From Natronosalvus vescus (GTDB taxonomy: Archaea > Halobacteriota > Halobacteria > Halobacteriales > Natrialbaceae): a DNA stretch of 64,000 nt. The position numbers and the translations under genes were made by a program. The stretch is taken from contig NZ_CP099546.1 of the NCBI RefSeq assembly GCF_023973145.1, positions 1,798,001 to 1,862,000 on the forward strand, in the 5' to 3' direction. This document shows positions 8,061 through 17,259 of the stretch, piece after piece. The notes beneath the pieces were generated by a model that made no database searches, was not told the DNA's origin, and saw only the letters and a program-made list of their open reading frames with translations. Within the stretch, counting starts at the first letter, position 1; every line of letters begins with the position of its first letter.

Positions 8061-10709
8061 TCAGCCGCGAATCCACTCGAGTGGCTTCAACAGCCACAGC
8101 GTGTAGTCCTCGTGTGGGTCGTAGGTCGCGAACGAGAGGCTGTTCGCCATCACGCTCACGCTCGAGCTGGCCATCGCGAGTCCGGCCAGGGCGGGGTTGA
8201 GCAGCCCCAGGGAGGCGATCGGGATGAGCGTCGTGTTGTAGGCGAACGCCCAGAAGAGGTTCTGACGAACCTTCGAAATCGTCGCCTCCGAGATACGGAC
8301 GGCTTTGAGGACGTCTGCCGGATCGTCACGCATCAGCGTCACGTCGGCGGACTCGATGGCCACGTCGGTTCCCGACCCGATCGCGACGCCGACCTGGGCC
8401 GTCGTCAGCGCGGGGGCGTCGTTGACGCCGTCGCCGACCATCATCACGCGTGAGTCGTCCGTCTGGAGCGCCTCGACGTGATCGGCCTTGTCCTCCGGAA
8501 GCACCTCCGCACGGACGTTCTCGGGATCGATGCCGACCGTCTCGGCGACGGCTCGAGCCGTTCGCTCGTTGTCGCCGGTGAGCATGACGACCTCGATGCC
8601 GCGTTTTCGCAAAGCGGCGACGGTCTCTTTGGCGCTCTCGCGGATCTCGTCGGCCACGGCGACCACGCCCAGCAACTCGCCGTCGACGGCGACCGGGATG
8701 GCGGTCTTTCCCTCGTACTCGAGTCGAAGCAGCGTCTCCTCGGCGGGTTCGGGGTTGATCCCCTCGTCCTCGAGCAGTTTCCGTCGGCCGACGACGACCG
8801 TGCCGCGGGTGGTTTCGGCGCGAACGCCGTGCCCGGGAACGTTTTCGAACTCCTCGAGGTTGCCGACGTCGACCGCTCGATCCTCGGCACCTGACACGAT
8901 GGCACGGGCGATGGGGTGTTCTGACCCCGACTCGGCGGCAGCGGCTGCCCCGAGAACGAACGCCTCGAGGGACTCTTCGCGTTCGGCCAGCATCCCGCCG
9001 TCAGGCAGGCGGTCGTCACCGTCGCCACCATCGGTTCGGGCCGCCCCTTCATCGAAAACGACCACGTCGGTCAGCGTCATCTTTCCGTGGGTCAGCGTCC
9101 CCGTTTTGTCGAAGATGACGGTGTCGATGCCCCGAACCTGCTCGAGGACGTCGCCGCCTTTGAACAGGACGCCGTTTGTCGCCGAGAGCGTCGATCCGAC
9201 CATCGTCGCGGCGGGTGTCGCCAGTCCCAGCGCGCAGGGACAGGCGATCAACAGCGCGGATGCGAGAACGACGACGGAGAACTCGAGGATGGGTACGCCA
9301 CCGGTGACCGGGCCGCCCCCGACGGGGCTCAGGATCGGAATGTACGAGCCGAGCCAGGCGGAGGCGCTGTAGAGCGTCTCGGGGAAGAACGCCCAGACGA
9401 GTGCCCAGAACACGGCATTGACGATCACTGCAGGGACGAAGTAGGCGCTGACTTTGTCGACCAGCCGCTGAATCTCGGGCTGGCGCGACTGGGCTTCCTT
9501 GACCCGTTCGACGATCTGTTTGAGCGCCGTCTCGGAGCCGACTTTCGTCGCTTCGACGTAGAGGACGCCGTTCTCGTTGATCGTGCTGCCGACCACGTCG
9601 TCGCCCTCGCCCTTTTCGACCGGGACGGACTCGCCGGTTAGCATCGATTCGTCGACGGCGCTCTGGCCCTCGAGAACGACGCCGTCGGTCGGAATCCGTT
9701 CACCGGGACGAACCTTGAGGACGTCACCGACTTCGACGTTTTCGAGGGCGATCTGCTCTTCGTCGCCGTCGCCGTCGCCGTAACCACGGACGACGGTCGC
9801 CTCGTCGGCTTCCATCTCGAGCAACTCTCGCAGGGCGTTCCCGGCCCGGGCCTTCGAGCGAACCTCCAGCCAGTTACCGAGCGTGATAAACCAGAGGATG
9901 AACGCGACGGCCTCGAAGTAGAGCCCTTCGCTGACGATGACGCCGCTGAGTGCACCGACGCTGTAAATGTAACCGGCGGAGGTGCCGACCGCAACTAAGG
10001 TGTCCATGTTCGCCCGGCGATTGTGTTTGAACGCCCGCCAGGCACCGACGATGAACTCCTTACCGAGGGTAGCCATCAGAACCGTCGCGAGGACGAACTC
10101 GAGCCACCCCGGTGGGTGGGAGATTGCCATCGGCACCGGCGAGGTCAGGCCGAACTGGACGACCACCATGTCGACCATCATCGGGATGAAGGGGAGGGTG
10201 AGCAGGCCGCCGAAGATGACTAGCTTGCGCTGACGGGATAGTTCGCGCTCGACGGCTCGCTCGCGCTGATTCTCCTCGCCGTCGTCGTCCTCCCGAACGG
10301 GTTCGTAGCCCGCATCTTCGATCGCTCTGTGGATCTCGGAACGGGAGACGTCGGCCGGGTTGTACCGAACCCGTGCCTCGTCGGAAGCGAAGTTCACGTC
10401 CGCGGCGAGAACGCCCGGGAGAGACTCGACGGCCTCCTGTACCGACCCGGAACAGGTCGAACAGGACATTCCCATTACGGTGATCGATTTGGTCTCGGTC
10501 GCGGCCTCGTAGCCGGCGTCGGCGATCGCCTCGACGATGGTCTCGAGGGAGACCACCTGGGGATCGTACTCCACGACGCCCTCGTCGGTGGCGAAGTTCG
10601 CGCTCACCTCGGCGACGCCTTCGATGTCGGTTACGGCATCCTCGACGCTCCCCGAACACGTCGCACAGGACATGCCGGTGATCTCGAGGTGGGCCCGTCT
10701 GGTTGTCAT
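8061..10709 (-). CDS. copA: Copper-translocating P1B-type ATPase with two HMA domains
   Basis: This 882-aa ATP-driven pump probably exports Cu(I) across the cytoplasmic membrane. Two N-terminal metal-binding domains carry [11 protein letters not shown] (~12-22) and [11 protein letters not shown] (~80). The ion-channel motif ACPCALG, phosphorylation site [16 protein letters not shown] with the class-specific HP dipeptide, TGDNERTA and [10 protein letters not shown] follow in order. An acidic insertion (RTDGGDGDD region) lies in the P/N-domain junction. I start at [12 protein letters not shown], since nine upstream residues add nothing conserved. An ATAAAT box on the coding strand near 10761-10766 would give a ~27-nt leader. 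No CopZ or CopY-like gene is adjacent. Confidence 0.95.
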   Translation of the reverse strand: MTTRRAHLEITGMSCATCSGSVEDAVTDIEGVAEVSANFATDEGVVEYDPQVVSLETIVEAIADAGYEAATETKSITVMGMSCSTCSGSVQEAVESLPGVLAADVNFASDEARVRYNPADVSRSEIHRAIEDAGYEPVREDDDGEENQRERAVERELSRQRKLVIFGGLLTLPFIPMMVDMVVVQFGLTSPVPMAISHPPGWLEFVLATVLMATLGKEFIVGAWRAFKHNRRANMDTLVAVGTSAGYIYSVGALSGVIVSEGLYFEAVAFILWFITLGNWLEVRSKARAGNALRELLEMEADEATVVRGYGDGDGDEEQIALENVEVGDVLKVRPGERIPTDGVVLEGQSAVDESMLTGESVPVEKGEGDDVVGSTINENGVLYVEATKVGSETALKQIVERVKEAQSRQPEIQRLVDKVSAYFVPAVIVNAVFWALVWAFFPETLYSASAWLGSYIPILSPVGGGPVTGGVPILEFSVVVLASALLIACPCALGLATPAATMVGSTLSATNGVLFKGGDVLEQVRGIDTVIFDKTGTLTHGKMTLTDVVVFDEGAARTDGGDGDDRLPDGGMLAEREESLEAFVLGAAAAAESGSEHPIARAIVSGAEDRAVDVGNLEEFENVPGHGVRAETTRGTVVVGRRKLLEDEGINPEPAEETLLRLEYEGKTAIPVAVDGELLGVVAVADEIRESAKETVAALRKRGIEVVMLTGDNERTARAVAETVGIDPENVRAEVLPEDKADHVEALQTDDSRVMMVGDGVNDAPALTTAQVGVAIGSGTDVAIESADVTLMRDDPADVLKAVRISEATISKVRQNLFWAFAYNTTLIPIASLGLLNPALAGLAMASSSVSVMANSLSFATYDPHEDYTLWLLKPLEWIRG

Positions 10710-11223
10710 GGCTAGTACTATGGGTTGGGGGTTCAAGCGAGTTGTGCCTTTGAAAAGCCGATTTATCCGTACTTCAATCTCCGATTCTAAACTACTCTCG
10801 TCGTCGCCTTCCGGTGACGTTCGCGCTCCGGCCGTGAACCGACAGACTGGCTGCTCCCATCCACAATAAACAACTCGATCAGTCCGAGTTACTCCGCTTG
10901 TGCTGGTCAGCTTTCCACACGGGAAATATATCCAGGCTACGTCAAGTTCCAGACTACGTCAAGTTACGACACCGCTCGAGCGGTGCCCCTCGAAAAACTG
11001 CTGTCTTCCGACTCCGACTTTAGATTCGAAAGCTCGCGGTGGGTTGCGCTGTGGAATCAGCGGGGCGTCTCGTGGCCTGCCGTCGGGTTCAGTTCACTCA
11101 TCCGTCAGTGTGCGTGACGTCGGTCGAATTGGACGCCGACGTGGTACTCGATCCCCGTCGCCCGAACGCGCAGTGGCCCTCGAGATGGAAAGACAATTGG
11201 CCGCTCGCTCCCAACTCCGGTCA
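10710..11223. other. Divergent intergenic region copA-hisG
   Basis: About 510 nt without a convincing gene. It holds the probable copA promoter (ATAAAT, minus strand, 10761-10766) and a weak ACAATT box near 11193-11198 ahead of hisG. An open frame upstream of and continuous with hisG has no conserved look and is rejected as an extension. Confidence 0.5.
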
Positions 11224-12078
11224 ATGCGTATCGCCGTCCCCAACAAGGGCCGCCTGCACGATCCGACGATCGACTTACTCGAGCGGGCCGGTCTCCATCT
11301 GGAGAACGGGGCCGCCAGGAAACTGTACGCCGACACCGTCGACCCCGAGGTGACGATCCTCTTCGCTCGAGCTGCCGACATCCCCGAGTACATCGCCGAC
11401 GGTGCGGCCGACATCGGGATCACGGGCCTCGATCAGATGCGAGAGGCGAACGTCGAGTCCGTCGACGAGTTACTCGACCTCGCGTTCGGGCGCTGTCGCC
11501 TCGTCCTCGCCGCTCCCGAAGACGGTGACATCGACACCGTCGACGCGCTCGAGGGAAAAACCGTCGCCACGGAGTTCCCCAACGTCACCCGCGCATTCTT
11601 CGCGGAGCACGGCCTCAGCCCGACGATCGTCGAAGTGACGGGCGCGACCGAACTCACTCCCCACGTCGAGATGGCCGACGCAATCGTCGACATAACGAGC
11701 ACGGGGACGACGCTCAAAATGAACCGCCTCGCCATCATCGAGGAGGTGCTCGCGAGTTCCGTCCGGCTGTTCGCCCACGAGGACGTCCGCGAGGAGCCGA
11801 AAGTTCAGGAGATTAAAACGGCGCTCTCGTCCGTCCTCGCCGCCGACGGCAAGCGCTACCTGATGATGAACGTCCCCAGGGATCGACTCGAGGACGTTCG
11901 CGACGTGATCCCCGGGATGGGTGGGCCGACGATCATGGACATCGCCAACGGCGGCGGCGAGAAGGTGGCCGTCCACGCCGTCGTCGACGAACGGGACGTT
12001 TTCGAGACGATTACCGAGGTCAAAACGGCCGGCGCGAGCGATATTCTCGTCACCGAAATCGAACGCCTCGTCGAATAG
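11224..12078 (+). CDS. hisG: ATP phosphoribosyltransferase, long form
   Basis: HisG catalyses the first committed step of histidine synthesis, joining ATP and PRPP. The 284-aa length matches the long, self-contained form with a regulatory domain. Motifs seen are [15 protein letters not shown] at the start, [25 protein letters not shown], and the PRPP loop [14 protein letters not shown] (~155-168). The C-terminal ~75 residues form the ACT-like histidine-binding domain ([21 protein letters not shown]). No other his genes are in the window, which is usual since haloarchaeal his genes are scattered. The expected regulation is feedback by histidine. Confidence 0.95.
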   Translation: MRIAVPNKGRLHDPTIDLLERAGLHLENGAARKLYADTVDPEVTILFARAADIPEYIADGAADIGITGLDQMREANVESVDELLDLAFGRCRLVLAAPEDGDIDTVDALEGKTVATEFPNVTRAFFAEHGLSPTIVEVTGATELTPHVEMADAIVDITSTGTTLKMNRLAIIEEVLASSVRLFAHEDVREEPKVQEIKTALSSVLAADGKRYLMMNVPRDRLEDVRDVIPGMGGPTIMDIANGGGEKVAVHAVVDERDVFETITEVKTAGASDILVTEIERLVE

Positions 12079-12155
12079 CGTACGGTACACCGACTCGGCG
12101 GGCGTCGCGTGCCGGCTTCAGAACGTTCATTGCGCTTCCACATCACATCCCAGCA

Positions 12156-13964
12156 GTGAGCGACGAGCACAGTTACTCGAGTGACGAATCCGACGGCTCG
12201 AGTACCGACTCCGCTCCCGATCGGTCGATAGTGACCGACGGTGGAGGGGAACGCGGGGACGACTCGAGCGGGGTCGACGGTGGCTCGAGCGGGGGTGACG
12301 GTACCTCGAGCGGCGACCCGTCCGGTTCGGACGATGACGTCTCGGTTGGTTCGAACGGCGACGCCACGTCCGATTCGAGTACTGAGGCGTCGTCCGACTC
12401 GACCGGCGACGAAGCTCCTCGAGACTCGATCACCGAGGGGAGTCTCGTTCGCCCGCTCTTTCACCTCGCCTGGCCCATCGTCGTCATTCAGCTGTTGCAG
12501 GTCACCTACAACGTCGTCGACACCCTCTATCTCGGCCGGCTCTCCGCCGAGGCCGTCGGCGCGATCAGCCTCGCGTTCCCCCTGATCTTCCTGCTGATCG
12601 CCGTCGCCGGCGGCTTCACCACCGCGGGGGCGATCCTGGTCGCCCAGTACACCGGCGCGAGCGGCGACCGCTCGGCCGGCCTCGTCGCCGGGCAAACGCT
12701 CTCGTTCGTCGCCTTCCTCTCGGTGTTCATCGGCGTCGGTGGCTACTTCTACACCCGCCCGGCGCTCGAGTTGCTCCCCAGCGACCCGGACACGGCCGCG
12801 ACCGTGATCCCGCTCGCCGCCGACTACATGGAGATCATCTTCCTGGGGATCCCCCTCATGTTCGGCTTCTTCGTCTTCTCCGCGTTGATGCGGGGGTACG
12901 GCGACACCCGAACACCGATGCTCGTGATGGTCGTCTCGGTCGTCATCAACGTCGTCCTCGACCCGTTCCTCATCTTCGGCTTCGCCGACAACCCGCTGTT
13001 CACCTGGCTCGGCCTCCAGGGGCTCGAGGCTGCCATCTACGCCCAGACCGGCTTCACCGGCTTCGGCATCCAGGGGGCCGCCCTGGCGACGATCCTCGCC
13101 CGCGGCGTGGCGACCGGGATCGGCCTCTGGATTCTCTTCACGACGGCCAGTGGCCCGGCCGTCACCCTCGAGCACCTGTACCCGGATCTCGAGTTTATTC
13201 TGGATATCGTCCGTCTGGGCGTTCCAAGTACGCTCGAACAGACCACGAGCGCGATGGCCATGATCACGCTGACGGCGATGGTCGTCACGTTCTCACCGCC
13301 GGTCGTCGCCGCCTACGGGCTCGGCAACCGGCTGATCTCGCTCGTCTTCCTGCCAGCGATGGGGTTGGGTCGGGCGATCGACACGATGGTAGGCCAGAAC
13401 CTCGGGGCCGACCGGAGCGACCGCGCCGAGCGCTCGGTTTGGCTCGCCGCCTCGACGGGTGCCGGGGTGATGCTCGTCGTCGCCGTGATCGCGGTTGCGT
13501 TCACCGAACCGATCGTCAGCGTCTTCCTCGGGGACGTCCCCGACGCGCCAGCGACGATCGCCTACGGAGTCGAGTACGTCCAGATTCGCTCCGTCGAGTT
13601 CGCCTTCATCGGCGTCTCACAGGTAATCCTCGGGGCGTTCCGTGGCGCCGGGAACACGAAGACCGCTATGGTGATATCGATGCTCACGCTGTGGGTCGGC
13701 CGCGTCGTGAGCGTCCTCGTCCTGGCGCTGTCGTGGTCGATCACGCTCCCCGTCGTGGGAATCACCGTCGCCGCACTCGACTGGGGGGCGACCGGTATCT
13801 GGGTCGGCATGGCCCTCGGCAACGTCCTCGGTGCCATCGTCGGCGTCGTCTGGTTCACTCGCGGCACGTGGAAGGAGAAGTACATCGACGACGCCGATGT
13901 CGAAGACGAGCCGACCCGAGCGGCGGATGGACAGGAACTCGAAGGGACACCACAGGAAGACTAG
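12156..13964 (+). CDS. MATE family efflux transporter
   Basis: This 602-aa multidrug/toxic compound extrusion protein probably uses a Na+ or H+ gradient. Residues 1-~90 are a Ser/Asp/Gly-rich, very acidic cytoplasmic extension. Twelve hydrophobic segments arranged as two MatE repeats follow. Repeat 1 starts at LFHLAWPIVVIQLLQ; repeat 2 starts near IVRLGVPSTLEQTTSAM. GTG at 12156 is the first in-frame start after hisG. The extension is longer than usual for MATE proteins, and its true start could be a later codon. The substrate is unknown. Confidence 0.88.
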   Translation: MSDEHSYSSDESDGSSTDSAPDRSIVTDGGGERGDDSSGVDGGSSGGDGTSSGDPSGSDDDVSVGSNGDATSDSSTEASSDSTGDEAPRDSITEGSLVRPLFHLAWPIVVIQLLQVTYNVVDTLYLGRLSAEAVGAISLAFPLIFLLIAVAGGFTTAGAILVAQYTGASGDRSAGLVAGQTLSFVAFLSVFIGVGGYFYTRPALELLPSDPDTAATVIPLAADYMEIIFLGIPLMFGFFVFSALMRGYGDTRTPMLVMVVSVVINVVLDPFLIFGFADNPLFTWLGLQGLEAAIYAQTGFTGFGIQGAALATILARGVATGIGLWILFTTASGPAVTLEHLYPDLEFILDIVRLGVPSTLEQTTSAMAMITLTAMVVTFSPPVVAAYGLGNRLISLVFLPAMGLGRAIDTMVGQNLGADRSDRAERSVWLAASTGAGVMLVVAVIAVAFTEPIVSVFLGDVPDAPATIAYGVEYVQIRSVEFAFIGVSQVILGAFRGAGNTKTAMVISMLTLWVGRVVSVLVLALSWSITLPVVGITVAALDWGATGIWVGMALGNVLGAIVGVVWFTRGTWKEKYIDDADVEDEPTRAADGQELEGTPQED

Positions 13965-13968
13965 CGGT

Positions 13969-14334
13969 CTAGTACCTCTCTACGCCGCCCTGTGAGTTCG
14001 TCCGGTCTTCGGCTTCTGATTCCGATTCAGCGTGAGAGTCGGCTTCGGACACTCTCTCGCGGCCGCGGACGTCCCACGGCACCTCGTCGGCTCGAGACGG
14101 GTGGACGTTGACCGCTCCGTCCCGGTAGGGATCGGTTTCCGGATCGTAGTCGAGTTCGCTCCGGGTTAGCAGATAGATGATGAAGCCATACACGGGGACG
14201 AACAGGACAATCAACGCCCACCGGCGCGGATTCTTCATGCCGATGTCGGTCGCGTCGTAGTAGGTGAACGCCGACAGTAAAACGAGGACGAACACCGGGA
14301 TGAAGACGAGTGCGACGAGCAACAGCGTGCTCAT
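13969..14334 (-). CDS. Small membrane protein, PLDc_N-like
   Basis: This 121-aa protein has two transmembrane helices (residues ~2-24 and ~36-58) and a charged C-terminal tail. The pattern MKNPRRWALIVLFVPVYGFI then YLLTRSE resembles the phospholipase D N-terminal (PLDc_N) membrane unit. No catalytic domain is present, so the function is unknown. The ATG at 14334 is supported by a CTTTACG box near 14364-14369 on the coding strand. It is convergent with the MATE gene, with four bases between the stops. Confidence 0.6.
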   Translation of the reverse strand: MSTLLLVALVFIPVFVLVLLSAFTYYDATDIGMKNPRRWALIVLFVPVYGFIIYLLTRSELDYDPETDPYRDGAVNVHPSRADEVPWDVRGRERVSEADSHAESESEAEDRTNSQGGVERY

Positions 14335-14600
14335 ACGGGATCTTCGAGGCGGAGCGACGTAAAGCGATTGCCTCGACTGATGCAAAGAGTGGGGTGATCT
14401 CGTTCGAGCGGCATTCGTCACGCTCGGATCGACCCCCGCCGTCGCCATTTTTTAGCTGAAAGTAGGTGCTAAGCCCCCTTCCTCAGCGAACGCCGACCGA
14501 ACGGGAGGCGTGAGCAGGGAGGGGATACAGCGCCGCACAGTTCTCAAACACGTCTGTTGCTCGGCCCACAGGCCAACGCTTCATCGAAGCTATTATACGT

Positions 14601-14623
14601 GTAACGTGCATAGTGTGCATTAC
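14601..14623 (+). repeat. Left-end hairpin of the IS1341-type element
   Basis: The arms are GTAA/TTAC and TGCA/TGCA with a two-base bulge and a five-base loop. It sits directly before the GTG of the small ORF, as left-end imperfect palindromes do in IS200/IS605 elements. Confidence 0.5.
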
Positions 14624-14624
14624 G

Positions 14625-14744
14625 GTGAAACGGAAGACAATCACTATCCGAGAGGATCAAGACGAGTGGATAGAGGATCAACACCTCAACCTCTCGTCGT
14701 TCATCCGAGAGAAACTGGACGAACTAATTGAAGAACGGGAGTAA
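14625..14744 (+). CDS. 39-aa ribbon-helix-helix-like protein upstream of tnpB
   Basis: This short GTG-started frame encodes 39 residues beginning MKRKTITIREDQDEWIEDQ and ending SSFIREKLDELIEERE. The layout of a beta strand and two helices is that of a ribbon-helix-helix DNA-binding fold. It ends three bases before the tnpB ATG, so the two would be co-transcribed and perhaps translationally coupled. Small ORFs like this commonly precede haloarchaeal tnpB genes. It could bind the left-end palindrome just upstream and regulate the element; that role is inferred. Confidence 0.65.
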   Translation: MKRKTITIREDQDEWIEDQHLNLSSFIREKLDELIEERE

Positions 14745-14747
14745 CGG

Positions 14748-16032
14748 ATGTACTACGCCTACAAGTACCGTCTCAATCCGTCCGACGCCCACCGTGAGGA
14801 GTTGAACCGCCACCGTGAGGAGTTGAACCGCCACCGTGAGGAGTTGAACCGCCACCGAGACATTTGTAGGCAACTGTACAATCACGCGCTCTATCGCTTC
14901 GACCAAATCCCCAAGGACGCAGGCACGCTCAATCAACGCGTCCGGTCTATACGAGACGAAATCCCGTCCCTGAAAGATTGGTGGGATGACCTTTCGAACG
15001 TGTACTCGACAGTTCTGCAAACGGCGGTCATGCGAATCGAGCAGAACGTCAAAGGCCTCTCCGCACTCAAGAAAAACGGCTACGGCGTCGGCCAACTCAC
15101 GTGGAAGCCGCCACGGGAGTTTCGCAGTTTCACGTACAGTCAGTCTGGCTTCAAGCTCGACAAGAAGGGCGGTCAGACTGTCCTATCACTCTCGAAACTT
15201 GCGGACATACCGATACGGCTTCACCGCGCCATCCCCGACGACGCCACACTCAAGCAGGTCACGCTCAAGAAAGAGCCGACGGGCGAGTGGTTTGCCACGT
15301 TCGGTATCGAAATGAACCGTGAACCTCCTGAACTGCCCGATACTCCCGAGAAGTGCGTCGGTATCGACGTGGGGGATTCTCACGTATGCCCACGATACGG
15401 ACGGCACGGCGGTCGGGTCGCTCGACCTCTCGAACGAACGTGAACGCTTGGAACGCAAGCAACGGAAGCTCTCGCGGAAGCAACACGGGTCGAACAACTA
15501 CGAGAAGCAAAGACGGCGCGTAGCGAAGTGTCACGCCAACCTCCGACGGAAGCGCCGCGACTTCTTGCACAAACTCTCGGCGTACTACGCTCGGGAGTAT
15601 GACCTCGTGGCAGTCGAAGACCTGAACGTCAAGGGGATGATGGAATCGCCGTCGAACAGCCGCAACACCGCCTCTGCCGCGTGGCGAACGTTCCTCTCGT
15701 TGCTTGAATACAAGTGCGAACGCGAGGGAACACACTTCGTGGCGGTCAACCCGAGAGGGACGACTAAGGAGTGCGCGTCCTGCGGCGTCTCGACTGACAA
15801 GCCGTTGTGGGTTCGTGAACATTCCTGCCCCGCTTGCGGGTTTGAGGCGGACAGGGACGCAAATGCGGCGTGGAACGTTCTTTCTCGCGGTATCATGAAG
15901 CTATTAGGAGTGGGATGCTCCGAATCAACGCCTGTGGAGACTGCGCTCCCTGTGGAGACACCTGTATCTGCAAAGCGCGTCGTGGAAACAGGAAGCCCCT
16001 CCCTCAAGCGCGGGCCGTTAGGCGAGCGATAG
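14748..16032 (+). pseudogene. tnpB: tnpB, RNA-guided nuclease ancestor of Cas12, frameshifted
   Basis: TnpB is an RNA-guided DNA endonuclease of IS200/IS605 elements. The frame starting at 14748 reads correctly up to the RuvC-I motif CVGIDVG and then shifts. The rest resumes in the +1 frame at 15376 with ILTYAHDTDG. A run of five G at 15371-15375, where four would keep the frame, explains it. Downstream the RuvC-II Glu (VAVEDLNVKGM), the zinc finger pairs (CASCG and CPACG) and the RuvC-III Asp (DRDANAAWNVL) are intact. The joined product would be about 427 aa. The N-terminus also carries a tandemly repeated HREELNR heptad. A sequencing error in the G run is an alternative. Confidence 0.85.
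14790..14852 (+). repeat. Three perfect 21-bp tandem repeats inside tnpB
   Basis: Three copies (14790-14810, 14811-14831, 14832-14852) of a 21-bp unit encode HREELNR each, with a partial fourth copy (CACCGAGA). The unit is a multiple of three, so the frame is kept and a helix is lengthened by two heptads. Confidence 0.9.
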
Positions 16033-16047
16033 GGTGGGGTAGTTCAC
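15996..16047 (+). ncRNA. Probable 3' scaffold of the TnpB omega/reRNA and IS right end
   Basis: CCCCTCCCT (15996-16004) pairs at eight of nine positions with AGGGTGGGG (16031-16039); inner GC-rich stretches can pair further. In IS200/IS605 elements the guide-RNA scaffold overlaps the tnpB 3' end and the right-end hairpin. The guide is the host DNA just beyond the element, here starting near 16048. Transcription is not shown by the sequence. Confidence 0.5.
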
Positions 16048-16068
16048 TCTCGCCGTCGAATCACGCGT

Positions 16069-16353
16069 ATGGCGGCCGAAACCGACGACACGGTACGTGT
16101 CTGGCTCGTCGAACGAACGTACTCCGACGACGAGCAGAACCTCATCATCCTCACCTACGCCACCACCGATGGCGAGCGGTACTTCCGCAAGGAGCGAGCG
16201 CTCACCTCCTTCACCGACGTTCGTGACACGACCGCCGCCGTCGAGGCCGAGCGGGATAATCTAGGCACCGTCGACGACCCCGAATTGCACAAGCAGTACG
16301 CGACCGAGGCGACTCGAATGGCGGCGGAGCACGATCCGAACGACGTCATCTGA
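16069..16353 (+). CDS. Conserved haloarchaeal protein, 94 aa
   Basis: This small acidic, soluble protein has no signal or membrane segment. It reads as a beta-rich start (VRVWLVERTYSDDEQNLIILTYATTDGERYF) followed by a helical half (VEAERDNLGTVDDPELHKQYATEATRMAAEHDP). Strong codon bias and haloarchaeal acidity support a real gene. I do not recognise a function. The IS1341 element ends about 20 bases before its ATG, so the native promoter may have been replaced or displaced. Confidence 0.7.
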   Translation: MAAETDDTVRVWLVERTYSDDEQNLIILTYATTDGERYFRKERALTSFTDVRDTTAAVEAERDNLGTVDDPELHKQYATEATRMAAEHDPNDVI

Positions 16354-16519
16354 GTCGATTCGGAACTCGAATCCCGTCCTGCTGTGAGAACCGATGGCCT
16401 CATTTCGCGGCCGCGTGAACGGGCGCTATGGAACGCCGCCCTCGAGCACTCGAGTGCGACTGCGACCGCGACCGGTTTCGCTCGGCCGCCCGAGAAGGTA
16501 CCAGCGGCGGTGATCGGCC

Positions 16520-17128
16520 ATGACCGACACCTACCGAACGGTTGACGAGGCCGCCACCGCGCGGTTTGTCGTCCAGGGCTCGGAGTTCATCGGCCACGTT
16601 CGCCCGGTCGAAGACGTCGAGGCGGCCGAAACCTTCGTCGAGGCGATCGAAACGGAGTTCGACGACGCGACGCACAACGTTCCCGCCTACCGTGTGCGCA
16701 CCGGGGCCGACGGCGGGATGCTCCGGGAGTACTCGAGCGACGACGGCGAACCCACCGGTTCGGCGGGCAAACCCGCGCTCAACGTCCTCACCCAGCGCGA
16801 CCTCGAGAACGTCGTCGTCGTCGTCACTCGCTACTACGGCGGAACGAACCTCGGGGTGGGTGGTCTCGTTCGCGCCTACTCCCGAGCGGTCAAAGACGCC
16901 GTCGACACCGCGGGGGTGGTCGAAGAGCGCCCCCACGAACGCCTCGAGATTACCGTCGAGTACGACGATTCGGGCACCGTGCGGGGGATCCTCGAGAGCG
17001 AGGGGCTCGAGTTCGAGGCCGACTACACCGAATCTGTGCATTTCGACGTCCGGGTACCGGTGGCCGAGGCCGCTCACATACGGGATCGGATCCGGAGCGC
17101 GACGAGCGATCGGGCCGTTCTCGAGTAG
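16520..17128 (+). CDS. IMPACT/YigZ family protein
   Basis: This 202-aa protein has the UPF0029/IMPACT N-terminal domain followed by a DUF1949-like C-terminal domain. Diagnostic stretches are SEFIGHVRPVEDVEAAETF, HNVPAYRV, SDDGEPTGSAGKPALNVL and VVVVTRYYGGTNLGVGGLVRAYSRA. Eukaryotic IMPACT binds GCN1 and affects translation control. The prokaryotic proteins are structurally known, but their role is not settled. It stands alone between the TnpB element and the TRAP operon. Confidence 0.9.
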   Translation: MTDTYRTVDEAATARFVVQGSEFIGHVRPVEDVEAAETFVEAIETEFDDATHNVPAYRVRTGADGGMLREYSSDDGEPTGSAGKPALNVLTQRDLENVVVVVTRYYGGTNLGVGGLVRAYSRAVKDAVDTAGVVEERPHERLEITVEYDDSGTVRGILESEGLEFEADYTESVHFDVRVPVAEAAHIRDRIRSATSDRAVLE

Positions 17129-17259
17129 CCGGTTTCCGGGCCTGAACGCTGTGTTGCCGTCGTCTCACGTCTCGAGTTCCGTGGAACCCGTACCTCGAGT
17201 TTTTCAGGATGTAGTCTGTTATCCGAAACGTAGAACGATCGCTGGTTCGAGGACAACGA

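Larger units (their letters stand above)
14590..16047 (+). mobile_element. IS1341-type (IS200/IS605 group) element, TnpB only
   Basis: The element carries a tiny ribbon-helix-helix-like ORF and a frameshifted tnpB, with no TnpA Y1 transposase. The left end has an imperfect hairpin at 14601-14623 (GTAA, TGCA, loop TAGTG, TGCA, TTAC). The right end has a stem at 15996-16004 / 16031-16039 followed by TAGTTCAC. Such TnpB-only elements depend on a TnpA supplied in trans. The outer limits are estimated from these hairpins and are approximate. Confidence 0.75.

Noticed and set aside
10900-11223. 108-codon N-terminal extension of HisG
   Set aside because: HisG starts at [10 protein letters not shown] in the family; the extension is low-acid, Ser/Arg-rich and unlike coding sequence here.
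14790-14852. Tandem 21-bp repeats considered as a CRISPR array
   Set aside because: The units are contiguous with no spacers and lie inside the tnpB coding frame.
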